A DNA stretch of 64,000 bases from Njordibacter sp028825405. Its GTDB lineage: Bacteria; Pseudomonadota; Gammaproteobacteria; Pseudomonadales; Balneatricaceae. Position numbers and translations under genes: made by a program. Position 1 is the stretch's first letter, and each line of letters starts with the position of its first letter. Below the pieces are notes generated by a model. It was given only the letters and a program-made list of their open reading frames with translations, made no database searches and was not told the DNA's origin. This document shows positions 17,986 through 26,091 of the stretch, piece by piece. The stretch spans positions 806,001 through 870,000 of the forward strand of contig NZ_CP159829.1 in NCBI RefSeq assembly GCF_047730065.1, written 5' to 3'.

Positions 17986-18714
17986 GTGGATTTTAATCAA
18001 AGTACGCAAATTTTAATTGTCGAAGACGATGAGCGTTTGGCTGAACTTACTAGAGAGTATTTAAGCAATAACGGCCTGAGTGTGAGTGTGGAGCACAATG
18101 GAGCAGTTGCGGTAGAAAGAATTAAGGCCGAACAACCTGACTTGGTGATTTTGGATTTGATGTTACCAGGGGAAGATGGTTTGGGTGTATGTAGGTTAGT
18201 GAGGTCTGAATATAGCGGTCCTATAATTATGCTAACAGCCCGCACTGACGAATTAGACCAAGTGGTAGGCCTGGAAGTTGGTGCCGATGATTATATTTCT
18301 AAGCCAGTAACGCCAAGGTTATTGCTGGCTCGGATAAGTGCCATGTTACGTCGCAGTAGTAAGTTAAAAGCGGCTTCAGACACTATTGGATTGCAAGAAC
18401 CTACTGATTCTAGGCACCATTTTGGCAGTCTGATTATAGACAATTCAATGCGTGAAGCTTGGCTAGGCGATGAGGACATTGATTTAACCAGTGCAGAGTT
18501 TGACTTGCTGTGGCTGCTAGCTAGCAATGCTGGAAGAGTACTAAGCCGGGAAGAAATTTTCTCTGCCTTGCGAGGCATTTCGTACAATGGTCAAGACCGT
18601 TCAATCGACGTGAGAGTGTCGCGAATTAGGTCAAAAATTGGTGATGATCCAGAGCACCCTCGGCGGATTAAGACGGTTCGTAGTCGAGGCTATCTATTTG
18701 TTAAGGAGAATTAA
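17986..18714 (+). CDS. OmpR-family response regulator, RstA-like
   Basis: Two-component DNA-binding regulator of 242 residues. Receiver domain 1-120: acidic pair in VEDDERLAEL, phospho-acceptor D57 in VILDLMLPGEDG, conserved T in IIMLTARTDE, and K in DDYISKPVTP. Winged-helix C-terminus ~145-240 (LTSAEFDLLWLLASNAGRVLSREE, then DRSIDVRVSRIRSKIG). RstA similarity plus an RstA-box-like dyad upstream suggest autoregulation. GTG start at 17986. The kinase gene follows immediately. Confidence 0.9.
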   Translation: MDFNQSTQILIVEDDERLAELTREYLSNNGLSVSVEHNGAVAVERIKAEQPDLVILDLMLPGEDGLGVCRLVRSEYSGPIIMLTARTDELDQVVGLEVGADDYISKPVTPRLLLARISAMLRRSSKLKAASDTIGLQEPTDSRHHFGSLIIDNSMREAWLGDEDIDLTSAEFDLLWLLASNAGRVLSREEIFSALRGISYNGQDRSIDVRVSRIRSKIGDDPEHPRRIKTVRSRGYLFVKEN

Positions 18715-19509
18715 GTGGTTTTGCCAGTCAACCCAACGAACTTGGGGCGTATGGAAAAACGCATGGCTCTGCAGCAAGAGTTAATGGCGGCTATTTCCCA
18801 TGAAATTCGAACCCCAGTGGCACGTTTAAGCTTTGCTCTGCAGTTATTGCAAGATATTTTAGAGGGCGATAGTGTCAGTGAACAGCAACAGCGTATGAAA
18901 TCTTCCTGCAAAGGAATGGCGCAAGATCTAGAAGAAATTAACGACCTAGTGGCCGAAATAATGACCTATATTCATCTAGAAGATGGAGGCCCAAGAATTA
19001 TTTTTCAAAAGGTAGATGTGAACCACATCCTTACCAATATGTGTGGCCAATATGCACCCCTGAACCCTCAGTTAAGTATTAAGGTAGACTCTTTGCTCGA
19101 TGGTCTAATCATTGATGCAGAACCTGTGCAGTTGCGCAGAGCTTGCCAAAATTTGTTGGGCAACGCATGTAAGTATGCCCAAGCTAACGTGTCCCTCGGG
19201 TATCACATCGAAGGTGACTTTTGTGTGTTGAGTATTGAGGATGACGGACCCGGTATACCAGAGTCTGACTATGGCCAAGTATTTGCTCCATTTACCCGTT
19301 TAGATGAAAGCCGTAACCGAAAGACAGGTGGGTTTGGATTAGGCTTATCCATTGTTAGACGCATCGCCTATTGGCATGGAGGCCGGGCCATTGCAGGTCG
19401 AAGCGAATCCCTTGGTGGCGCTAACATGATGATCCGAGTTCCAGTACACCAGCCTAAAGACAATCCTCAGGGGCCTGCAATGCCTGACCCTGCTGATCTG
19501 TCTGTTTAA
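18715..19509 (+). CDS. Sensor-less cytoplasmic histidine kinase
   Basis: Histidine kinase core of 264 residues: phospho-acceptor H29 in MAAISHEIRTPVARLS, N box NLLGNACKYAQ, G1 DDGPGIPESD and G2 GGFGLGLSIV. There is no transmembrane segment or input domain: only ~15 residues precede the dimerisation helix, whereas RstB-type kinases have a periplasmic sensor. GTG start directly abuts the regulator's stop and has AAGGAG upstream, so the short form appears genuine. Its 3' end overlaps the convergent metR gene by 56 bp. Confidence 0.85.
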   Translation: MVLPVNPTNLGRMEKRMALQQELMAAISHEIRTPVARLSFALQLLQDILEGDSVSEQQQRMKSSCKGMAQDLEEINDLVAEIMTYIHLEDGGPRIIFQKVDVNHILTNMCGQYAPLNPQLSIKVDSLLDGLIIDAEPVQLRRACQNLLGNACKYAQANVSLGYHIEGDFCVLSIEDDGPGIPESDYGQVFAPFTRLDESRNRKTGGFGLGLSIVRRIAYWHGGRAIAGRSESLGGANMMIRVPVHQPKDNPQGPAMPDPADLSV

Positions 19510-20410
19510 CACCCACTAAAGTGGCGGCAGACGTTTCTCTGGCCGTAACAAGAAAATCCATCATATATTTACTATCGGCTTGGTCACTGCGCACTGCCGC
19601 ATAAAGGGTGCACCAAATACCAGCTTGCGACATTGGTATAGCCGTCACATAACCACGGCTGGAGTATTCCTCTAAAGCCCAATTTGGCAATGCACATACT
19701 CCCCGACCACTCGCGACTAACTGCATCATCATGACGGTCAGTTCAGCATGCCTTATGGCGGCAGGTTCAATTTCGGCAGGCTCCAAAAACTGTACAAATA
19801 CATCGAGCATATCGCGATCAACTGGGTAACAAATAAGTGTTTGATCAGACAGATCTTGGGCTTCTATAAAGGTTTTTGAAGCCAGTGGATGATGATTACT
19901 AACCGCAAGCACAGATTCATAGCTGAACAAGGGTACATAGCTTATGCCAGGGAGATTTTTAGGGTTCGCAGTGATCACCAAATCTAATTCTCCACTGCGC
20001 AGTGCGGGTAGTGGGGCAAAGTTGAAACCACTGGATAAGTCAAGTTCCATTTCTGGCCAATCAGCCCGATAAATGTCTAAACTGGGCATTAACCATTGAA
20101 AACAACTGTGGCATTCTATGGCAATGTTGAGGCGGCCTACGGACCCTGCAGCGAGACGACTAAGTTCACGCTCAGTATTACGAATTTGTGGTAACAAATC
20201 ATCTGCAAGCAGCAATAATCGTTGACCAGCAGTGGTAAATTCTACCGGTTTTGTTTTGCGTATAAACAGATCTAAATTGAGCTTGTGTTCAAGGTCTTTA
20301 ATTTGGTGTGATAAAGCTGACTGAGTCAGGAAAACTTTCTCAGCCGCCTCAACAAGGCTGCCTGTTTCTCGAAGGGCTGCTAGCGTGCGCAGGTGTCTTA
20401 ACTCAATCAT
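19454..20410 (-). CDS. metR: LysR-type regulator MetR
   Basis: Homocysteine-responsive activator of methionine-synthesis genes in other gammaproteobacteria. It has 318 residues. The N-terminus MIELRHLRTLAALRETGSL with HTH FLTQSALSHQIKDLE, and the effector-domain stretch LNIAIECHSCFQWLMPSL, match MetR closely. Other MetR-like segments are SGFNFAPLPALRSGELDLVIT and MMQLVASGRGVCALPNWALEE. It lies 9 bp downstream of argF on the same strand, so the two are probably co-transcribed, an unusual partnership for metR. Confidence 0.88.
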   Translation of the reverse strand: MIELRHLRTLAALRETGSLVEAAEKVFLTQSALSHQIKDLEHKLNLDLFIRKTKPVEFTTAGQRLLLLADDLLPQIRNTERELSRLAAGSVGRLNIAIECHSCFQWLMPSLDIYRADWPEMELDLSSGFNFAPLPALRSGELDLVITANPKNLPGISYVPLFSYESVLAVSNHHPLASKTFIEAQDLSDQTLICYPVDRDMLDVFVQFLEPAEIEPAAIRHAELTVMMMQLVASGRGVCALPNWALEEYSSRGYVTAIPMSQAGIWCTLYAAVRSDQADSKYMMDFLVTARETSAATLVGVKQTDQQGQALQAPEDCL

Positions 20411-20419
20411 TGGGTCTAC

Positions 20420-21343
20420 TTATACCTTGGGCTCTAGTAATAAAAATTCCATAAGCGCCTTTTGAGCGTGCAAACGGTTCTCGGCCTCATCAAACACCAC
20501 GCTGCGTGGGTCATTAAACATGTCATGACTAATTTCTAAGCCCCGATAGGCGGGTAAGCAATGCATGAATAGCGCTTCTGGGTCTGCCAAATTCATTAGA
20601 GCAGGGTTTACTTGGTAGTTCTCGAAACTGGCTGAGCGAGCTTTTTTCTCATCTTCTTGGCCCATAGATGCCCACGTGTCAGTGACGACCAAGTGACTGC
20701 CTATGACGGCCTGTTTAGGATCTTGTATAAGTTGCACCCGGTTGGCATTGATCGCCATTAATTGTGCATTAGGTAAATAGCCGTCTGGACAAGCAATGTT
20801 GAGTTTAAAATCAAATTGTCTAGCGGCGTTAATAAACGAATGGCACATATTATTACCATCACCTATCCAGGTCACTGTCTTGCCCTTGATGGAACCTCGG
20901 TGTTCAACGAAGGTTTGAACGTCTGCTAATAATTGACAAGGATGGTAGTCATCTGTGAGCGCATTAATGACTGGAACTCTGGAATGAGCTGCAAATTCCT
21001 CTACTTGAGTGTGGGAAAACGTCCGAATCATCACTATATCCACCATGCTCGAAATAACTCGGGCGCTATCGGTGATGGGCTCTCCACGACCTAGTTGGGT
21101 GTCATTTGAAGATAGAAATATGGCTTGGCCACCGAGTTGTGCCATGCCCGCTTCAAATGATACACGGGTCCTTGTCGATGACTTTTCAAAAATCATGCCC
21201 AAAACTAAATTACGAAAGGGTTCGTAGGGGGTCTTTAAAGTGCGTATTTTTTTGAGTTCAATGGCTCGTTGAATAATCCAATTAAGCTCACTAGGATTCA
21301 AATCGAGCAATGTTAGAAAGTGCCGTGGTGACGAATTGGACAT
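20420..21343 (-). CDS. argF: Ornithine carbamoyltransferase
   Basis: Makes citrulline from ornithine and carbamoyl phosphate in arginine synthesis. It has 307 residues. Carbamoyl-phosphate binding motif SSTRTRVSFEAG, HPCQLLADVQT, VTWIGDGNNMCHS, and the ornithine-site motif MHCLPAYRG. Monocistronic start upstream of metR; its promoter region (21344-21454) is divergent from the grxD promoter. I saw no clear ArgR box there. Confidence 0.96.
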   Translation of the reverse strand: MSNSSPRHFLTLLDLNPSELNWIIQRAIELKKIRTLKTPYEPFRNLVLGMIFEKSSTRTRVSFEAGMAQLGGQAIFLSSNDTQLGRGEPITDSARVISSMVDIVMIRTFSHTQVEEFAAHSRVPVINALTDDYHPCQLLADVQTFVEHRGSIKGKTVTWIGDGNNMCHSFINAARQFDFKLNIACPDGYLPNAQLMAINANRVQLIQDPKQAVIGSHLVVTDTWASMGQEDEKKARSASFENYQVNPALMNLADPEALFMHCLPAYRGLEISHDMFNDPRSVVFDEAENRLHAQKALMEFLLLEPKV

Positions 21344-21454
21344 GAAAAGTGGCCGCCTAAATCGAGAATGATAGGTCTAATGGCCTATGCTTGCAAATAC
21401 CTTAGCCAATAAAGCTTATAAAAAGTGTAAATTAGGGTGCCTTTTTAACCAATA

Positions 21455-21488
21455 ATAACTGACTAAATTAGTCGGATATGGGTATAAT
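21455..21488 (+). promoter_or_regulatory. IscR type 1 site overlapping the grxD-ahpC promoter
   Basis: Positions 21455-21479 match the E. coli IscR type 1 consensus (ATASYYGACTRWWWYAGTCRRSTAT) at nearly every position; the core is GACTAAATTAGTC. A -35-like CTGACT (21459-21464) lies inside it, and a -10 TATAAT (21483-21488) follows at 18 bp. This is the arrangement of IscR-repressed promoters such as iscR. Transcription should start near 21495. Confidence 0.8.
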
Positions 21489-21532
21489 TAGTTTATTACA
21501 TTATGCAACCATCAATGAGCGAGACTATAGTC

Positions 21533-21871
21533 ATGGATACCTTAACCACGATTAAAGAACAGATCGAAAGCAATGCCATTTTACTATATATGAAAGGCAC
21601 GCCAAAATTCCCCCAGTGTGGGTTTTCTTCACAAACAGTGCAAAACCTTATGAACTGCGGTGAACGCTTTGCATTTGTTAATATTTTAGAGCACCCAGAC
21701 ATACGCACTGAGTTGCCTAAATATGCCAACTGGCCAACCTTTCCGCAGCTGTGGATTAACGGAGAACTCGTTGGTGGCTGCGATATCATTACAGACTTAG
21801 CCCAATCAGGTGAGTTGGCTGAAATGATTAGTGCTGCGGCACCTGCTGAAGAAGACGCAGGCGCAGAATAA
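21533..21871 (+). CDS. grxD: Monothiol glutaredoxin Grx4
   Basis: CGFS glutaredoxin that binds a [2Fe-2S] cluster with BolA or as a homodimer and takes part in Fe-S trafficking. With start ATG 21533 it has 112 residues (E. coli 115). Active-site C29 in FPQCGFSSQTVQ, then ELPKYANWPTFPQLWINGELVGGCDI. Upstream in-frame ATGs at 21503 and 21515 exist, but 21503 would leave only ~8 nt of leader after the predicted promoter, and family alignment favours 21533. Co-transcribed with ahpC 39 bp downstream. Confidence 0.93.
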   Translation: MDTLTTIKEQIESNAILLYMKGTPKFPQCGFSSQTVQNLMNCGERFAFVNILEHPDIRTELPKYANWPTFPQLWINGELVGGCDIITDLAQSGELAEMISAAAPAEEDAGAE

Positions 21872-21910
21872 TTTAATAAACCATAAATTAACTATTATAG
21901 AGGAACCGCT

Positions 21911-22516
21911 ATGAGCGTTTTAGTCGGCAAGCAAGCACCAGATTTTACAGTACCTGCAGTACTTGGTAATGGAACTATCGTTGATGATTTTAATCTTTCT
22001 GAAGCTATCAAAGGTAAATACGGGCTGGTGTTTTTCTACCCATTAGACTTTACTTTTGTTTGTCCTTCTGAGCTGATTGCATTAGATCACCGTATGGATG
22101 AGTTTGAAGCTCGTAATGTTGAAGTTATTGGAGTGTCAATCGACTCTCATCACACCCACAGTGCATGGCGTAATACAGCCATTAATGACGGTGGCATTGG
22201 CCCAGTTAAATACACCTTAGCAGCGGACATGGCACACAATATTTGTCGCGCTTATGACGTTGAATTAGCTGATGGAAGCAAGGCGTATCGTGGCGCGTTT
22301 ATTATCGACCGTGAAGGCCAAGTTCGTTCACAAATTATCAATGACCTGCCACTAGGTCGCAACATGGACGAGCTATTGCGCATAGTCGATGCTCTTCAGT
22401 TCCACGAAGAGCATGGTGAAGTATGCCCAGCTGGCTGGAACAAAGGTGACTCAGGCATGAAAGATTCAGCTGCAGGAGTAGCCTCTTACCTGACTGACAA
22501 CGCCGATAAACTATAA
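21911..22516 (+). CDS. Typical 2-Cys peroxiredoxin (AhpC/Prx family)
   Basis: Thiol peroxidase of 201 residues that reduces hydrogen peroxide and organic peroxides. Peroxidatic C51 in FYPLDFTFVCPSELIA, resolving C172 in HGEVCPAGWNKG. The second cysteine and C-terminal tail make it a typical 2-Cys enzyme. AGAGGAACC precedes the ATG. It follows grxD under the same IscR-type promoter, tying peroxide defence to Fe-S status, and ends at a strong terminator. No dedicated AhpF reductase is adjacent. Confidence 0.93.
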   Translation: MSVLVGKQAPDFTVPAVLGNGTIVDDFNLSEAIKGKYGLVFFYPLDFTFVCPSELIALDHRMDEFEARNVEVIGVSIDSHHTHSAWRNTAINDGGIGPVKYTLAADMAHNICRAYDVELADGSKAYRGAFIIDREGQVRSQIINDLPLGRNMDELLRIVDALQFHEEHGEVCPAGWNKGDSGMKDSAAGVASYLTDNADKL

Positions 22517-22530
22517 GTCTTGTACTTAAA

Positions 22531-22567
22531 AAAAGCCCCGCTAACCCTGAGTTAACGGGGCTTTTTT
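22531..22567 (+). terminator. Rho-independent terminator after ahpC
   Basis: GCCCCGCTAAC (22535-22545) pairs with GTTAACGGGGC (22551-22561) with a single mismatch and a 5-nt loop, followed by TTTTTT. The A-run before the stem makes it bidirectional in principle. It cleanly separates grxD-ahpC from the mevalonate operon. Confidence 0.9.
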
Positions 22568-22756
22568 GCATATAGGGTCAGCCCAATGCTTGAGCTATGG
22601 TGGGCCAAGCCAATGCAACTATGTTTCTGGTGACTTGATTGCCTTACCTTAACGGGTTCATTAACCCTGACATTCGTCATTGCATAACCGTATTGGGCTA
22701 GTTAAAATCACACTCTGTTTGTTTTCGTCGCATTTTTTATTGATAAGGCACCTTGA

Positions 22757-23827
22757 ATGGCCCCTACTTCTGCTATTACGAGTCCAAAAGTGACTCAAGC
22801 ATCCGTTCCTATGCGTTTTGTAGGGCCAATGAAAATTAGTGCTCAAGCTAGTTTTGATGCGGCGTGGCAAGATAAAGTGTCGGTACCCCTAGCCACCTAC
22901 GAAATCCCTTTGTGGCATTCTGTGGGCCGGGGAGCGCGCGTATCGACCCTATGTAACGAAGGCATTAAAACGACTTTGATTGATGAACGTATGACTCGTT
23001 CAATCTTGTTAGAAGCGAAAGATGCTCATCAAGCATTAGGGGCTTGGCAGTCGATTCAGATGCGACAACAAGAAATGCAAGACATTGTGGGTCAAACAAG
23101 TCGTTTTGCCACCTTGTTCAATATGAACATGCAAATTGTAGGTAATTTGCTCTATTTGCGCTTGGAACTTAACACTGGGGATGCCTCTGGCCATAATATG
23201 GTGACCCATGCGGCTGATAGTTTGATGCAGTGGCTACTAAAGCAATACCCACAATTGAGCTATAGTTCTATCTCTGGTAATTACTGCAGTGATAAAAAGG
23301 CCACTGCGGTGAATGGTATTTTAGGGCGTGGTAAATACGTCGTAGCAGAGTTAACTGTGCCACGAGCTTTGTGTGAGCGAAAATTGAATACGACCCCTGA
23401 AAAGGTGGTCGATCTAAATATTAAGAAAAATCTGTTGGGTACATTAATGGCGGGGGGCGTGCGCAGCGCTAATGCTCATTTTGCTAACATGTTACTCGGA
23501 TTTTACTTAGCTACAGGCCAAGATGCGGCTAATATTATAGAAGGTTCCCAAGGCATGGTGCACGCAGAAGTGCAAGAGGGGGATCTTTACTTTTCTTGCA
23601 CGCTACCCAACATTATTGTGGGCACTGTAGGCAATGGCAAAGGTTTAGACTTTGTGACCCAAAACTTAGCTAAATTAGGCTGTAATCAAGACATTGAAGT
23701 GGGTGCCAATGCGCGCCGCTTAGCCCAAATTTGTGCGGCTACAGTCTTGTGTGGTGAGTTATCTTTACTCGCGGCTCAAACCAATCCAGGTGAACTCATG
23801 CAAGCCCATTTGAAGTTAGAGCGTTAA
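22757..23827 (+). CDS. Hydroxymethylglutaryl-CoA reductase
   Basis: Reduces HMG-CoA to mevalonate with NAD(P)H. It has 356 residues. Motifs: LNTGDASGHNMVTHA (substrate/cofactor region), GNYCSDKKATAVNGILGRGK with the catalytic lysine in DKK, GSQGMVHAEVQ, and VGTVGNGKGL. The GNYCSDKK form resembles class I enzymes, although the protein lacks any membrane domain. First gene of the six-gene mevalonate operon; the next gene starts at the base after its stop. ATG 22757 is taken as start; ATG 22811 is possible. Confidence 0.92.
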   Translation: MAPTSAITSPKVTQASVPMRFVGPMKISAQASFDAAWQDKVSVPLATYEIPLWHSVGRGARVSTLCNEGIKTTLIDERMTRSILLEAKDAHQALGAWQSIQMRQQEMQDIVGQTSRFATLFNMNMQIVGNLLYLRLELNTGDASGHNMVTHAADSLMQWLLKQYPQLSYSSISGNYCSDKKATAVNGILGRGKYVVAELTVPRALCERKLNTTPEKVVDLNIKKNLLGTLMAGGVRSANAHFANMLLGFYLATGQDAANIIEGSQGMVHAEVQEGDLYFSCTLPNIIVGTVGNGKGLDFVTQNLAKLGCNQDIEVGANARRLAQICAATVLCGELSLLAAQTNPGELMQAHLKLER

Positions 23828-24856
23828 ATGAATGATCAAACCAATCGCCGTAAACGGCAGCACATCGAAGTTATTGGCCGTGATGAGGGCGTAGAGCGTA
23901 ATGGACGTTTTTTTGATGCCATGCAGTTGCAGCATAGAGCCATGCCAGAAATCAATTTGCATGATGTTGACCCCAGCATTGAAGTGATGGGCAAACGCCT
24001 TAGTTTTCCGTTGCTGATTTCGTCGATGACTGGGGGTGATGATGTCTTAGTTGCTAAGGTGAATCAACATTTGGCGGAAGCCGCACAAATCACAGGTGTG
24101 GCGATGGGCGTGGGTTCGCAACGAGTGATGCTAGAAGATACCAAAGCTCAAGCTAGTTTTGATTTGCGCCGCTATGCCCCTGATGCCCTTTTATTTGCCA
24201 ACATGGGTGCTATCCAGCTCAATAATGGCATGGCATCAGCCCAGCTTCAGCAGGCTATAGACGTCTTATCTGCAGATGCGATCTTTCTCCATCTCAATCC
24301 GCTGCAAGAGGCTGTGCAGCCAGAAGGTGATACTAATTTTGCTAACCTTGCCCAAGCCATCGGCCGTGCTCAAGCTGAACTTGAGGTACCCATCGTACTG
24401 AAAGAAGTAGGATCAGGCTTGAGTGTGGCGGACATAGAGTTAGGTTTGCGCCATGGAATTCGATGGTTTGACGTCGCTGGACGGGGTGGGACCTCTTGGG
24501 CGCGCATTGAACAACAGCGCCGTGAGGATAACCACACTTTAGGATTTACTCTACAAGATTGGGGTATTCCTACGCCTTTAGCCATGAAAAATGCGAGGCC
24601 TTACATGCAACAAGCAAATTTCATTGCCAGCGGTGGCTTGCGCAATGGGCTAGACTTAATAAAGAGTGTTATAATGGGCGGCTCTTTAGGTGGTATCGCT
24701 AAACCACTGCTGGCTCCAGCCATGGAATCTACACCTGCCGTCGTGGATGCCATAGAGGCCTTGAAAAAAGAGTTTGTCACCGCTATGTTTTTGTTATCGG
24801 CAAGTAGCGTAGATGATTTGCATTTAAATGATTCCTTAGTGCTTAGTGAACGATAG
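23828..24856 (+). CDS. fni: Isopentenyl-diphosphate delta-isomerase, type 2 (FMN)
   Basis: Interconverts IPP and DMAPP using reduced FMN and NAD(P)H. It has 342 residues. Type 2 landmarks: RKRQHIEVI near the N-terminus, FPLLISSMTGGDD, GVGSQRVML, HLNPLQEAVQPEGD, VLKEVGSGL, DVAGRGGTSWARIE and the C-terminal phosphate-binding ASGGLRNGLDLIKS. Its start codon directly follows the HMG-CoA reductase stop. The operon therefore carries its own isomerase along with the mevalonate enzymes. Confidence 0.93.
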   Translation: MNDQTNRRKRQHIEVIGRDEGVERNGRFFDAMQLQHRAMPEINLHDVDPSIEVMGKRLSFPLLISSMTGGDDVLVAKVNQHLAEAAQITGVAMGVGSQRVMLEDTKAQASFDLRRYAPDALLFANMGAIQLNNGMASAQLQQAIDVLSADAIFLHLNPLQEAVQPEGDTNFANLAQAIGRAQAELEVPIVLKEVGSGLSVADIELGLRHGIRWFDVAGRGGTSWARIEQQRREDNHTLGFTLQDWGIPTPLAMKNARPYMQQANFIASGGLRNGLDLIKSVIMGGSLGGIAKPLLAPAMESTPAVVDAIEALKKEFVTAMFLLSASSVDDLHLNDSLVLSER

Positions 24857-24909
24857 TCTAAGATATTTATACTTCATTAAGTTGGTAGTAGGGAAGGTCG
24901 AGAAGTTAT

Positions 24910-26091
24910 ATGCTCGTTGGTATTGATGATATAAGTTTTTATACCGCTAACTTTAGCCTAGATTTGCAAGAGTTAGCGGCCCACAATGGCTCTGATGCCG
25001 CTAAATACACTGTTGGCATAGGCCAAGAGCGCATGAGTGTGCCCGGAGCTGATGAAGATGTGGTTACTATGGCGGCAAACGCCAGTGTGCCTTTGTTAGC
25101 AGGCATGAAAAAGCGGGGCGAAGATCCGAGTTTAATCCGCACTATTTTGTTTGCCACAGAAACAGGCATCGACCAATCCAAGGCGGCTGGAGTTTATCTG
25201 CACTCGCTTCTTCGGTTAAGTCCTCGTTGTCGTGTGGTTGAACTTAAACAGGCTTGTTACAGCGCCACTGCGGCTTTGCAACTTGCGTGTGCTTGGGTGG
25301 CTCGTAAACCCAAGGAAAAAGTATTAGTTATTGCCTCAGATATTGCTCGCTATGATCGACAATCTCCTGGGGAAGCTACCCAAGGTTGTGGTGCGGTAGC
25401 CATGATAGTGAGCGCCAACCCCAGAGTCATTGTGCTTGATCCTGAAACGGGAGTTCATACAGAAGATGTGATGGACTTTTGGCGTCCTAATTATCGCTCT
25501 ACCGCGCTGGTGGATGGGAAGTACTCAACTAAAGTCTATTTACGCTGTGTGCGTTCTGCATGGCAAGATTTTCAGCAGCAAAGTGATTTGAAGTTTGGTG
25601 ACTTTGATTACTTCTGTTATCACTTACCGTTTAGCCGCATGGCTCAAAAAGCCCATAATCATTTAGCGAATGGCAATGCCCACGAATTGACTGTAAAAAC
25701 TTTAGAAGATCAAATTTCTTCGAGCCTTATTTATAATCGGATTACGGGTAACAGCTACACTGCGGCTATGTATATTGGTTTTATTTCATTACTTGATAAT
25801 ACAGCAGCTAATTTGGCGGGCAAACGTGTTGGGTTCTTTAGTTATGGTTCTGGCAGTGTAGGTGAGTTTTTTACAGGCACACTAGCCGATGGATATCAAA
25901 ATATGCTGCACCAGCAGCAGCACCAATCCATGCTGGAAGCGCGACAGGCGCTTAGCTACGCCGAATACCAAAAAATGTACGCCTTTGAAGTGCCTACAGA
26001 TGGCGGTGAACACAAGTTTGAACACCAAACTACGGGGCAATTTCGACTCGTGGGTATCCGCGATCACAAACGCCTTTATCAGGTGCAATGA
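24910..26091 (+). CDS. Hydroxymethylglutaryl-CoA synthase
   Basis: Condenses acetyl-CoA and acetoacetyl-CoA. It has 393 residues, like bacterial MvaS. Catalytic acid E84 in FATETGIDQSKA, nucleophile C116 in ELKQACYSATAAL, and a histidine near residue 238 in YFCYHLPFSRMAQKAH. GSGSVGEFF near the C-terminus is typical. It follows fni by 53 bp and overlaps the next kinase by ATGA. Confidence 0.95.
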   Translation: MLVGIDDISFYTANFSLDLQELAAHNGSDAAKYTVGIGQERMSVPGADEDVVTMAANASVPLLAGMKKRGEDPSLIRTILFATETGIDQSKAAGVYLHSLLRLSPRCRVVELKQACYSATAALQLACAWVARKPKEKVLVIASDIARYDRQSPGEATQGCGAVAMIVSANPRVIVLDPETGVHTEDVMDFWRPNYRSTALVDGKYSTKVYLRCVRSAWQDFQQQSDLKFGDFDYFCYHLPFSRMAQKAHNHLANGNAHELTVKTLEDQISSSLIYNRITGNSYTAAMYIGFISLLDNTAANLAGKRVGFFSYGSGSVGEFFTGTLADGYQNMLHQQQHQSMLEARQALSYAEYQKMYAFEVPTDGGEHKFEHQTTGQFRLVGIRDHKRLYQVQ

